Made by a program: the position numbers and the translations under genes
Shown: piece by piece, positions 1 to 6,760 of the stretch
Layout: every line of letters starts with the position of its first letter
Numbering within the stretch: position 1 is the first letter of the stretch
Assembly: GCA_021810685.1 (NCBI GenBank)
Contig: JAJZII010000017.1
Location: forward strand, 1 to 8,860
DNA from: Microcaldota archaeon
GTDB taxonomy: Archaea > Micrarchaeota > Micrarchaeia > Micrarchaeales > Micrarchaeaceae
DNA length: 8,860 nucleotides
Direction: 5' to 3'
The notes under the pieces: generated by a model
What the model saw: only the letters and a program-made list of their open reading frames with translations
What the model was told of the DNA's origin: nothing
Databases searched by the model: none

Positions 1-1
1 A

Positions 2-1171
2 GTACTTCTCACTGTGCTGTTCAATATAACGGTCGCGGTGCTCGTTGGGCTGGACATGATAAGCGAATCGGCCGTCTCCAACGTCGCTTACACCGTGATC
101 CAGCTCTTCATGACAGTAGTGCTCGTAACCCTCGGCTACGGCGTGCTGGGCGCGATGGCAGGGCTCGCAGCTGGGCTGCTGATAGGGTTTGTCATAGCGT
201 TCGCATACGTTGCGCTGAGGGGCTACGCCAGGACCGTGATGCCCTCGTGGAAGACGGCCAGGGAGCTGACCCGCTTCTCCGCACCGGTTGTGGTGGCAAA
301 CATAGTAGCCTCAGGCACCACGAGCTTCGCGATAGCGTTCCTTGGTGTGTTTGCCGGTGTGGCAATGGTTGGAAGCTTCGGGGCGGCGTACAAGCTCGGC
401 AGGATTGTGGAGCTTGTGCTGACCTCGACGACGTTCGTGCTGCTTCCTGCCTTCTCCAAGATGTTTGCGAGTGAGCACCTGGCGAGGCGCGTCAGCTCAA
501 TATATGGCAGCAGCGTCTACTACATGCTGTTGCTGCTGCTTCCGGTGCTTGCGTGGATGGTGGGCGCAGCAACGCCGCTGACGCGGCTGCTCTTCTCTGG
601 TGCCTATGCTTCAGCGCCGTTCTATTTCGCCGTCATAGCCATAGGCACGGCCGTGGGCATAATAGGCAGCTTCGCGGCAACACTGATAATAGGTCACGGG
701 GACACAAGGCGCTTCATGCGCTACCAGGTCATCGTAGTAGTAATGGAGCTCGCCATGCTGTTCGCGTTCGTTCCTCTCTACAAAGCCACGGGGGTGCTGG
801 TCGCGCTGTTCATCATAGCGCCAGTGTTCTTCGACGTGCTCTACCTTCATGCTCTGCGTGAGCAGTTCGGCCTCAAGCTCGACTCGAAGAGGCTGGCTGC
901 GGTCGCGGGGGCTGCCGTGATAGCTGGACTGGCAATGCTGTCCATCGTGCTCTTCATGCACGGCCGCTATTTATCTATAGCTGTCGCAGCGATAGTGGAT
1001 GTATTGCTATATCCACCGCTTGTAGCTCTTTTCAGGGGCGCAAACAGAAGAAGCACTGAGTTCATAAGAACCATAGCCAGAAAGTTCGGACCGCTCTATT
1101 CCCCGATAGATATACTGATGCGCTATGCCGAACTATTCATGTCCAAAGAAGCGCAAAAGCCCACAAAGTAA
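2..1171 (+). CDS. Wzx/MATE-like polysaccharide flippase, 3' part
   Basis: This integral membrane protein probably moves lipid-linked oligosaccharides across the cytoplasmic membrane for surface-glycan or glycoprotein assembly. About 389 residues are visible. They are almost entirely hydrophobic helices separated by short basic loops, roughly ten or more membrane segments, followed by a charged cytoplasmic tail ending in EAQKPTK. The pattern of paired helices around a basic linker (RGYARTVMPSWKTARELTRFSAP) is typical of the polysaccharide-biosynthesis/MATE superfamily. The reading frame is open to the left edge. A GTG at 14 is the first possible start, but family members usually have 450-520 residues, so I treat the gene as cut at its 5' end. 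The glycosyltransferase downstream, beyond the tRNA, supports a glycan role. The substrate cannot be read from sequence. Confidence 0.8.
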   Translation, partial: VLLTVLFNITVAVLVGLDMISESAVSNVAYTVIQLFMTVVLVTLGYGVLGAMAGLAAGLLIGFVIAFAYVALRGYARTVMPSWKTARELTRFSAPVVVANIVASGTTSFAIAFLGVFAGVAMVGSFGAAYKLGRIVELVLTSTTFVLLPAFSKMFASEHLARRVSSIYGSSVYYMLLLLLPVLAWMVGAATPLTRLLFSGAYASAPFYFAVIAIGTAVGIIGSFAATLIIGHGDTRRFMRYQVIVVVMELAMLFAFVPLYKATGVLVALFIIAPVFFDVLYLHALREQFGLKLDSKRLAAVAGAAVIAGLAMLSIVLFMHGRYLSIAVAAIVDVLLYPPLVALFRGANRRSTEFIRTIARKFGPLYSPIDILMRYAELFMSKEAQKPTK

Positions 1172-1173
1172 TG

Positions 1174-1181
1174 TTTTTATA
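1174..1181 (+). promoter_or_regulatory. TATA box of the tRNA-Thr gene
   Basis: TTTTTATA begins two bases after the flippase stop codon. Its centre is about 28 bases upstream of the first base of the tRNA, which is the normal archaeal distance from TATA box to transcription start for a leaderless or short-leader tRNA transcript. The T-run may also help end the flippase transcript. The glycosyltransferase, 16 bases beyond the tRNA, may be transcribed from the same promoter. Confidence 0.6.
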
Positions 1182-1205
1182 GGGGGTTTGCGAATAGGAA
1201 CGTGC

Positions 1206-1277
1206 GCCCGGGTAACTCAGTGGTAGAGTGCCAGTCTTGTAAACTGGAGGTCGAGGGTTCAAATCCCTCTCCGGGCT
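1206..1277 (+). tRNA. tRNA-Thr (anticodon UGU)
   Basis: All four stems can be drawn. The acceptor stem GCCCGGG pairs with TCCGGGC (one G-U). The D stem ACTC pairs with GAGT around a loop containing GG. The anticodon stem CCAGT/ACTGG encloses CTTGTAA, giving anticodon UGU at 1238-1240. The T stem GAGGG/CCCTC encloses TTCAAAT. The variable region is short (AGGTC) and there is no intron. The discriminator base 1277 is T, as expected for archaeal threonine tRNAs, and the CCA end is not encoded (next bases ATC). It reads ACA and, by wobble, other Thr codons. Confidence 0.97.
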
Positions 1278-1293
1278 ATCAAGGTACCTGCAT

Positions 1294-2505
1294 ATGATGC
1301 GCATGAAAAGGATACTTATTATGGAGAGTGGCTCGTTCAAGGTTATAGGAGGCGCAGCTAAGGATACCTACAACATCTACAGGTATCTGGAGAGCTTTCC
1401 AGAGTACAGCGTGGATGTGTACGGCGACTTCTCCAAGTTCGGAAAAGATGTGTCGTACGTAACCGAAGCGGAGATCTTCAGTAGGAAGTACGACGTCATG
1501 CTTCTAAATTCCATAAGGGACATGCTGCTGGCCGGGAGATATATAGAAAAACACGGCAGCATAGCGTCAGTCTATACAGACAGGGCTGATGTTGTAGGCC
1601 ACTACTCCAGATCACCGATGAAGAGGATTGCTGCTTATGGGGGGGCGCTGTTCAGCGACCCGAGCCGTTCGGAAAGGATATTCACAGGCAAAGGCACTGC
1701 TGGCGTAACCGGCAGAAGGAGGAAGATCAGGAACTTCTTCTCCAAATCATACGAGCTGCACATGCTGCGGAAGATGAGGCACTGGCTTACCTGCTACGTG
1801 GCAATCAACGCGGATCAGGTAGGGCACGCAAAAGGTTTTTTCGGCAAGGACACACACATAGAGTATGTGCCGAGGGCGCCCCATGACATATTCAAGAAGT
1901 TCGTAGCCAGGAAGGAGTATAATGGGGCGCTTTATGTAGGCAGGTTGGAGGAGACCCAGAAGAACCTGAGCTTCATGATAAACGGTGTAAAGCGTGTCAT
2001 AGAGCTCCATAAAGAGCTCGAAGGCAGGGAGCTTCTCAGGATAGCTGGTGAAGGGCCTGACGAACAACGTTACAAGGCCATGGTAAATACCCTCAACCTT
2101 GGAAGAAACGTGACCTTCCTAGGCTTCATCGAAGACGGCCCGAAGCTTGTCAAGCTTTACAACAACGCAGGTTTCTTCGTCTCCACCTCGACGTGGGAGG
2201 GAATGGGTAGGTCAATCATGGAGGCGATGGCATGCGGGCTGCCAGTGTTGCTCAACGAGCAGTCAAATGCGGTGATAAGCTACTCCCCTAAGAAGACGCT
2301 TGTAGAGGATGAAAGAACCGGCATATTATACAATCGCTCCAACCTCGAGGACTTCGCGGACAAGTTTTACGCGCTTTATTCGGACGAGGAGCAGACGGGG
2401 CACATGGGCGACAACGCAAGCATCTTTATCGGCAACGAACTGACAATGGGGAAGGTTTTGTCGGCTTACAAAGCGATTATAGACAAGGCCTGGACGGCAC
2501 CTTAA
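1294..2505 (+). CDS. GT4-type (GT-B fold) glycosyltransferase
   Basis: This 403-residue protein is probably a cytoplasmic, membrane-associated enzyme that transfers a sugar from a nucleotide- or lipid-activated donor to a growing surface glycan. The C-terminal half is a clear glycosyl-transferase group 1 domain. It has YVGRLEETQKNL near residues 210-222, a GEGPDEQRY donor-site loop, NVTFLGFIED, and the hallmark EX7E motif with E302 and E310 inside WEGMGRSIMEAMACG. The N-terminal half opens with RILIMESGSF and is less conserved, as usual for the acceptor-binding lobe. The length is normal for the family. ATGs at 1294, 1297 and 1303 are all possible; 1294 is chosen because AAGGT lies 8 bases upstream. 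It sits 16 bases after tRNA-Thr. With the flippase it forms an envelope-glycan pair. Donor and acceptor specificity are unknown. Confidence 0.9.
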   Translation: MMRMKRILIMESGSFKVIGGAAKDTYNIYRYLESFPEYSVDVYGDFSKFGKDVSYVTEAEIFSRKYDVMLLNSIRDMLLAGRYIEKHGSIASVYTDRADVVGHYSRSPMKRIAAYGGALFSDPSRSERIFTGKGTAGVTGRRRKIRNFFSKSYELHMLRKMRHWLTCYVAINADQVGHAKGFFGKDTHIEYVPRAPHDIFKKFVARKEYNGALYVGRLEETQKNLSFMINGVKRVIELHKELEGRELLRIAGEGPDEQRYKAMVNTLNLGRNVTFLGFIEDGPKLVKLYNNAGFFVSTSTWEGMGRSIMEAMACGLPVLLNEQSNAVISYSPKKTLVEDERTGILYNRSNLEDFADKFYALYSDEEQTGHMGDNASIFIGNELTMGKVLSAYKAIIDKAWTAP

Positions 2506-2523
2506 AACCTTGCGCAGTTCAAA

Positions 2524-2533
2524 CTTTTATTTT
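2524..2533 (+). terminator. T-rich stretch, possible archaeal terminator
   Basis: CTTTTATTTT begins about 18 bases after the glycosyltransferase stop. Archaeal RNA polymerase commonly terminates at such T-runs without a hairpin, and no stable hairpin is seen here. It overlaps the stop codon of the minus-strand PIN remnant. Confidence 0.35.
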
Positions 2534-2751
2534 AGGAACGGATTAATTGCAGTTACACCATGCATTGTGGCGAAATCTTTTGTGTTCTCGGTTACCACTT
2601 CAGTTATACCGTTTTCTTTTATCGTTTCTGCTACGAGCGCGCCAAGAAATGGGATTTCCGGTTTTTCGGACGTTACAACGGCCTTTTAGTAAATTTTGGG
2701 CCTGTAAAGCAGAGCCCCGTTTTCCAGTTCTTTAACAGGCGCACAAGATAT
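2527..2751 (-). pseudogene. PIN-domain (VapC-like) toxin remnant, C-terminal end
   Basis: The minus strand encodes 52 residues from 2685 down to a TAA at 2527-2529. They include LVAETIKENGITEVVT, then ENTKDF, and end in AINPFLK. This is the characteristic end of PIN-domain ribonucleases: helix, strand ending in T-x-N-T-x-D-F, then a strand ending in INP. The same frame continues upstream through an in-frame TAA (2686-2688) for 21 more residues (KELENGALLYRPKIY) and stops again at 2752-2754. The rest of the domain and any antitoxin gene are absent. The position that usually carries an active-site Asp (DALIA in relatives) reads GALVA. Two stops, the lost N-terminus and the altered acidic residue indicate a dead fragment of a toxin-antitoxin locus. 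I infer the family from motif memory only. Confidence 0.6.
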
Positions 2752-2763
2752 TTATTTACACAA

Positions 2764-2775
2764 ATATTTAAATAT
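2764..2775. repeat. 12-bp perfect palindrome, possible operator
   Basis: ATATTTAAATAT is a perfect inverted repeat lying 5 bases upstream of the TTTATATA box. Its left arm ATATTTA also occurs as a direct repeat at 2748-2754. A dimeric regulator or the TATA-binding protein itself could use it. The region is so AT-rich that chance is a real alternative. Confidence 0.3.
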
Positions 2776-2780
2776 GTATC

Positions 2781-2788
2781 TTTATATA
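2781..2788 (+). promoter_or_regulatory. TATA box of the secretion-like operon
   Basis: TTTATATA matches the archaeal consensus. Its centre is about 34 bases upstream of the ATG at 2819, predicting a transcription start near 2810 and a leader of about 8-10 bases. A second consensus-like box, TTTAAATA at 2767-2774, lies 14 bases further up and would give a leader of about 20-25 bases. Either box argues that translation starts at 2819, not at the upstream in-frame ATG at 2774, which would place the TATA box inside the gene. Confidence 0.5.
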
Positions 2789-2818
2789 AAATCATATAGT
2801 AAAGTAAATAGTGGTTCA

Positions 2819-3211
2819 ATGAAATATGCAGATAATATTGGGCGATTTGCAGCGATATGCCTAAGATCCATAAAGTACGTGTTCGTGCCGCTGGCAATGC
2901 TGACAATGCTCTTTGCGGGCTACGCCAACGCGGCCGGTCCGGGAGTTCAGCTTGTCTCAGAACTGAACTATATCAAGAGCGTGCTTTCAGAGATAGGGCC
3001 GATACTCAGCGGCGTGCTGTTCGTAGTGGCAGGCATATTCTATGCAGTAGGGCAGATACTGCCGCCTGACAAGCGAGCAAACTTCCACACCACAGCAATA
3101 AACATAATCATCGGCGCGATAGTTGTAGGCGTGCTGAGCGTAGCATCGACTTCATTGGCTAATACTTCGACGCATTTGCTCAGCAACATGACCGCCAACG
3201 CGCCCGCATAG
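2819..3211 (+). CDS. VirB2/TrbC-like pilin candidate
   Basis: This small membrane protein of 130 residues is probably the pilin of a type IV secretion-like or DNA-import pilus. Residues 1-38 form a long signal peptide: a basic N-region with R9, R16 and K19, a hydrophobic core VFVPLAMLTMLFAG, and an ANA cleavage site after A38. The mature part of about 92 residues has two membrane helices, 60-82 and 91-113, joined by a short basic turn, PPDKRANFH. Long signal, two helices and a charged hinge are the VirB2/TrbC plan, also seen in the CedA1/TedC pilins of crenarchaeal DNA-import systems. ATG 2819 is preferred over 2774 because promoter boxes lie between them and GTGGT stands 3 bases upstream, as it does at the next gene. 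It is the first gene of the operon. Sequence identity to VirB2 is not obvious; the call rests on topology and context. Confidence 0.65.
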   Translation: MKYADNIGRFAAICLRSIKYVFVPLAMLTMLFAGYANAAGPGVQLVSELNYIKSVLSEIGPILSGVLFVVAGIFYAVGQILPPDKRANFHTTAINIIIGAIVVGVLSVASTSLANTSTHLLSNMTANAPA

Positions 3212-3218
3212 TGGTCCG

Positions 3219-4247
3219 ATGCTCGGATACAACATAGCCGTGAGCATAATCGCCATAATGATAGGTATAGGAGGCATCGTCTACGGCGTCGGCTATGCAA
3301 TGGACAGCAGAAAGCTGAAAGACTTCGGAATGACAGAGCTGCAGCAGTCTCTCATAAATGGAGTCATTGTAGGGGTGTTGGTCGCTGCGTTCGCACCGCA
3401 CGGCCTCATCGCAGGGGTGATAAATGGGCTCGTCGGAGGCCAGGTGAACAACCTATCCTGCGGCCCGTACACGAACAGCAACATGGCGATATGCTTCGCG
3501 AATGATTATTTAGTCGGAACTGGCCCGGTAACCATTGGCGGGACAAAGTACCTGTCACTCCTGGGGGACACGCTTCTGATGCTGATCCCGCTGTCCGTGG
3601 CGTATGCAGCCCTCGGAATCGTGTCGTCGCTCTCATTCAGTATAGGAATTGCCTCGATATCGCTGGGTGCCATATTCCATCCGCTTCTGGCACAGCTCAG
3701 CTATATCATAGAGGCGCTCTCTTTCGCCATGATAGGCATATATGCACAGTCGATGCTGCTCAAGGTAATAGCCATAGTGGCAATGCCACTCATGCTGCCC
3801 GTTGGCATAGTGCTGAGGACGTTCTATTTCACCAGGAGACTTGGAGGAGCGGTCATGGCCATAGCGATAGGCTTGTTTGCGGTGTTCCCGCTGACATACC
3901 TGTTCGACGCGCAGATAGCCTCGGACTTTGGGGCGTCGGTGACAGGCCTTGCAGCTTCATCCATCCTTAACAACACATCTTCGTTTAGCGGGACGATTAT
4001 AGGAAGCACGCCCGCCAGCTCGAACGGCATCGACAAAGGTTTCATAGGCTCACTCCTTGGAGAGGGAACTGCCACCGTAAAAGAGTTACAGCTGTTAATC
4101 CAGACCCTGACGGAAGAGTTGGCAGTGCTGGTCGTTGAGGTGTTCTTCGTGCCGGTCCTCAGCGTAGCCCTTACAATAATATCCATCAGAGAGCTGGCCC
4201 GCGTGCTCGGCTCGGAGGTATCGTTCGGGAGATTCGATATATTCTAG
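3219..4247 (+). CDS. VirB6/TrbL/CedA-like polytopic membrane protein
   Basis: This protein of 342 residues probably forms the inner-membrane channel or platform of the transfer machine. About seven hydrophobic segments are visible, near residues 4-28, 45-72, 111-142, 147-177, 179-202, 208-229 and 301-323. The fifth and sixth are joined by a basic turn, RTFYFTRRLGG. The block LPVGIVLRTFYFTRRLGGA followed by a second long helix is a feature I associate with archaeal VirB6/CedA-type proteins. A polar loop at 73-110 carries C81 and C92, which could form a disulfide if the loop faces outside. A second polar loop (231-300) is rich in Ser, Thr and Gly. It starts 7 bases after the pilin stop, with GTGGT just upstream, and precedes the VirB4-like genes, the usual neighbours of VirB6. 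The family call is by topology and context. Confidence 0.65.
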   Translation: MLGYNIAVSIIAIMIGIGGIVYGVGYAMDSRKLKDFGMTELQQSLINGVIVGVLVAAFAPHGLIAGVINGLVGGQVNNLSCGPYTNSNMAICFANDYLVGTGPVTIGGTKYLSLLGDTLLMLIPLSVAYAALGIVSSLSFSIGIASISLGAIFHPLLAQLSYIIEALSFAMIGIYAQSMLLKVIAIVAMPLMLPVGIVLRTFYFTRRLGGAVMAIAIGLFAVFPLTYLFDAQIASDFGASVTGLAASSILNNTSSFSGTIIGSTPASSNGIDKGFIGSLLGEGTATVKELQLLIQTLTEELAVLVVEVFFVPVLSVALTIISIRELARVLGSEVSFGRFDIF

Positions 4248-4255
4248 GCGAACGT

Positions 4256-4996
4256 ATGGAGTTCATAAACGGTGACATTGTAGGATATGCGCTGGTCTCG
4301 TGCGCTGTAGCTGCACTGGCGTTCGGCATTGTGACGCTGGACGGCCTTCTCGTTGCAGTTTCGGCAGTCGCTTCACTCGTGTCGCTGTTGGTTCTGAAGA
4401 TGTGGCCCGCACTAGAATCGCTTTTCATAAAACGGACAAACATAATACAGGTGCTCAACGGTTTCGAGCTGGGAAATGAGAGGGAAGCTGCAATAGCGGT
4501 GACACCTGATGGCCATACCGCAACATGCGCCGCAAGGATTGACAGTTTTTCAGGCGTGGAGCTGGGCCGCGAGAGGCTGGAGGCCATAGTGGCGCATACG
4601 GGGGCGCCGTTCAGGTTCGTCATGCAGGTGGAAAAGCTCGATGCGAAGGGCATAACTGAGCGGTTCGAGACCCGAAAACGCATGCGCGAGATAGAGTTGT
4701 CGAGATTACCAAACCAAGACTCGGGCCGCCAGGTCATAAAAGCGCAACGCCTCAAGAACGACATAAGCAGGATAGAGCATGATATAGCGGCTGTAAGCAG
4801 CGGGCTTCCGTTGAGGCTCTCGGCTTATATGATGACGAGCGCGGCCGCACCCGAGAGACGCGTGGCTAATGACGCTGCAAGGATGCAGGTAAGGGCGCTG
4901 GCGACGGAACTGGGTGCCATAGGCATTGCGTGCAGCATACTTACCGGCGGCGAACTGCTGTCGCTGCTCAGATTCGATGCAACGGTGAGTCATTGA
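4256..4996 (+). CDS. VirB3/PrgI-like anchor with VirB4 N-terminal-like domain
   Basis: This protein has 246 residues. Two closely spaced membrane helices (about 9-28 and 31-49) are followed by a cytoplasmic domain. The domain begins with a beta-rich part (62-130, ending in FRFVMQVEKLDA), passes through a charged helical stretch (133-180), and ends in a helix-strand segment, RMQVRALATELGAIGIACSILTGGELLSLLRF. The last segment matches the pattern at the end of VirB4/TraC N-terminal domains, where a helix with a long run of L/A leads to 'eLl.lLr'. The gene directly downstream encodes only the ATPase half, so the two look like a VirB4 split in two. The N-terminal helix pair is in the position of VirB3 or PrgI, which are often fused or adjacent to VirB4. 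The stop overlaps the probable TTG start of the ATPase. There is no P-loop here. Confidence 0.55.
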   Translation: MEFINGDIVGYALVSCAVAALAFGIVTLDGLLVAVSAVASLVSLLVLKMWPALESLFIKRTNIIQVLNGFELGNEREAAIAVTPDGHTATCAARIDSFSGVELGRERLEAIVAHTGAPFRFVMQVEKLDAKGITERFETRKRMREIELSRLPNQDSGRQVIKAQRLKNDISRIEHDIAAVSSGLPLRLSAYMMTSAAAPERRVANDAARMQVRALATELGAIGIACSILTGGELLSLLRFDATVSH

Positions 4997-6132
4997 AGAG
5001 TATCTTGACATCCACAGGTATGGTTCCGGGGCTGTTTCCGTTGCCTGTCATGTCAGAACCAGTGCCAAACATGGATTCATCCGCACTACCGATGTATGTT
5101 GGTCGGAGCAGCATCTACGACATGCCTGTGCTGCTGGACCTGGATGCGTTAGTGAACCCCCACATCGCGATTGTAGGAGCCACCGGTTCCGGAAAGACAT
5201 ACCTGCTCAAGAGCCTTATAGCCAGGTTTGCGCTTGGCACGGGCCGCAGGATAGTGGTGATAGACTGGAACGGAGAGTACAGCGATGCGGTCGGCGCGAT
5301 AGGTGGGACCGTTGCATATGCGGAACAGATTAGTATGCAGGAGATGGACAACGGAATAAGCAGACTGCTTGAAAGGCATGAAATACTGAGCGTATGCTTC
5401 TCTGGAATAGGGTCGGAGCAGGCACGCAGGGAGGTAGCGGGGAAAGTGCTGCAGCGCGTCGTCTCGATGATGGTGGGATCAAAGCCTGGCGGCAGGATGA
5501 GCACGATGGTGGCGGTCGACGAAGCATGGAAGCTTGCCAGAGGGGGAGAGCTCCAGCAGTTGTTCAGGGAGAGCAGGAAGTACGGCTTCGCAATGGCTAT
5601 AGCCACACAACTCACGAATGACATGAGCGCCGAGATATTGGCCAATGCAGCATGCAAATTCGCATTCAGGCTAGGAGGTGGGGAGAACGCAGCGCAGCTT
5701 GCCGATTCGGGATTCATAAGCGGATCGGATGTCCTGAGCAGGCTGGAGGTTGGAAGCTGCGTGGTTTCCATGTCAATGAAGAACGGCGGCACTCTGGAAT
5801 TCACCGTAGGGCATGTTGACGGCTTTCCGTTGCATGAGAATGTCATAGAGATTGGTAGCATGAACGCGCGCATATCAAACCAGAGGTTCGATAGCCTTGT
5901 AGCAAGGCTGGACGGGAGCGAGAGGGCGAAGGCCAGGCTTAAGGAACTGGCAGCTAGCAACACCGGGACGCTGCACTTGAGCGAACTGACAGGTATTATG
6001 GTGAAGGCCGGGTTCAGACGTGCAGAAATCGTTTGGTTCTTCAGGGAACTGGGAATTGATGACGCCAGTATAGCAAAGGCGTGCGAGAGAGCAAGCCCCG
6101 TAATCATTGATATTGATGAGAGCGTCAAATAA
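4993..6132 (+). CDS. VirB4/HerA-family ATPase (CedB-like)
   Basis: This is the motor ATPase of the transfer machine, 379 residues from the TTG at 4993. Walker A is GATGSGKT at 62-69 (K68). Walker B is TMVAVDEAW with D176 and E177. The sensor glutamine lies in AIATQ at Q206, preceded by FRESRKYGFA; the Arg-rich stretch is typical of HerA/VirB4/FtsK-type hexameric ATPases. The C-terminal part (about 300-379) is helical, with FFRELGIDDASI, resembling the small C-terminal module of archaeal HerA-like proteins. It lacks the large N-terminal domain of VirB4 (family about 800 residues), which the preceding gene appears to supply. TTG overlaps the upstream TGA by two bases, and GGTGA (4984-4988) is well placed as ribosome binding site. 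ATG 5020 is an alternative start. Chromosomal HerA (DNA repair) is less likely given these neighbours and the missing HAS-barrel. Confidence 0.85.
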   Translation: MKSILTSTGMVPGLFPLPVMSEPVPNMDSSALPMYVGRSSIYDMPVLLDLDALVNPHIAIVGATGSGKTYLLKSLIARFALGTGRRIVVIDWNGEYSDAVGAIGGTVAYAEQISMQEMDNGISRLLERHEILSVCFSGIGSEQARREVAGKVLQRVVSMMVGSKPGGRMSTMVAVDEAWKLARGGELQQLFRESRKYGFAMAIATQLTNDMSAEILANAACKFAFRLGGGENAAQLADSGFISGSDVLSRLEVGSCVVSMSMKNGGTLEFTVGHVDGFPLHENVIEIGSMNARISNQRFDSLVARLDGSERAKARLKELAASNTGTLHLSELTGIMVKAGFRRAEIVWFFRELGIDDASIAKACERASPVIIDIDESVK

Positions 6133-6760
6133 TAGCAATGCAGCCAGACGGTTCTGGTCCACGATAACAATAGAGGTTAGACTCAACGGAAGCATGAGCA
6201 GGCTTGCCAGTGTTTTGGAGGGGATTGGGGCACTCAGGCCGCTGAGCAGGGGAAGCGTGCTCAGGTATGAAGTACTGGGAAATCGCAACGTAATCCTTGA
6301 GTTTTCGCAGCAGAGCGCAGCAACGACGTATTATTTCGACGAGCCGGACATTAAGGACAGGGTCTCGGCGCTGGTGACACTTCTGGCGGCGCTGGCGTAT
6401 GCTAAAGAGTTGTATGATGTGAAATTCGAGTCTGCTTATGAAACTGTTGTGGATTTGCTGCGCCAATGCGTACAGATGATTGGTATGCAGCACCACGGAG
6501 AGAAACGCAGCGACGAAGCCATGGAGGAACGGGTAAGGGCGCTGAGCTTCTCCAACTCCAACCTGGCCCATAACGTCGTTAGGTTACATAAAGATTCCGT
6601 ATCGGCGGTGCAGGTCAGGAATGCTTACAGGGACCTGTGCCTGCGCATTGTAAAAGAATCGTACTACAGAGGCATTGAAGGCGCAATCACTGAGCTGGGG
6701 TTGGATAAGGAACCTGCTGACCTGATACGCAAGCATGAGAAGGGCGTGGAACATGCTTGA
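6116..6760 (+). CDS. Unknown soluble protein of the secretion-like operon
   Basis: I do not recognise this 214-residue protein. It has no signal peptide or membrane helix. The N-terminal part (about 13-75) alternates strands and short helices (TITIEVRLNGSMSRLASVLEG, then VLRYEVLGNRNVILEFSQQ). From about 80 to the end it is mostly helical and charged, with a long amphipathic stretch around 120-200. No nucleotide-binding or metal-binding motif is seen. The ATG at 6116 lies inside the end of the ATPase gene (17-base overlap). A TTG at 6107 in the same frame is possible but has no better ribosome site. Tight coupling to the ATPase suggests a cytoplasmic partner or regulator of the motor; this is inference from position. 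The stop overlaps the next start. Confidence 0.75.
   Translation: MRASNNSNAARRFWSTITIEVRLNGSMSRLASVLEGIGALRPLSRGSVLRYEVLGNRNVILEFSQQSAATTYYFDEPDIKDRVSALVTLLAALAYAKELYDVKFESAYETVVDLLRQCVQMIGMQHHGEKRSDEAMEERVRALSFSNSNLAHNVVRLHKDSVSAVQVRNAYRDLCLRIVKESYYRGIEGAITELGLDKEPADLIRKHEKGVEHA

Larger units (their letters stand above)
2506..2818. other. Intergenic region: PIN remnant plus operon promoter
   Basis: These 313 bases separate the glycosyltransferase from the secretion-like operon and contain no intact gene. The left part is the decayed minus-strand PIN fragment. The right part, from about 2748, is strongly AT-rich and carries two TATA-like boxes, a 12-base palindrome and the likely leader of the pilin gene. 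Plus-strand open frames here are antisense to the PIN remnant and look like no known family. Confidence 0.7.

Noticed and set aside
1206..1277. tRNA-Thr as an attachment site for an integrated element
   Set aside because: No second copy of the tRNA 3' end and no integrase were seen in the window, and an ordinary glycosyltransferase gene separates it from the operon.
1137..1340. Minus-strand open frame of 67 codons across the tRNA
   Set aside because: It is antisense to tRNA-Thr. The ERDLNPRPPVYKTGTLPLSYPG-type peptide is a well-known false protein produced by tRNA complements.
2560..2799. Plus-strand open frame of 79 codons in the intergenic region
   Set aside because: It is the complement of the PIN remnant, has aromatic-rich composition unlike neighbouring genes, and runs through the promoter boxes.
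2774..2818. Upstream start of the pilin gene
   Set aside because: It would put the TTTATATA box inside the gene and add 15 residues before the signal peptide; 2819 has the better context.
4993..6132. Type IV pilus/archaellum assembly ATPase (GspE/FlaI type)
   Set aside because: The DEAW Walker B, ATQ motif and REsRKyG stretch are of HerA/VirB4 type, and no protein with a class III (prepilin) signal is present.
5115..6170. Minus-strand open frame of 351 codons
   Set aside because: Long, but antisense to the ATPase with its Walker motifs. Its product is a Ser/Leu/Pro-rich string without domains, an effect of codon bias in the real gene.
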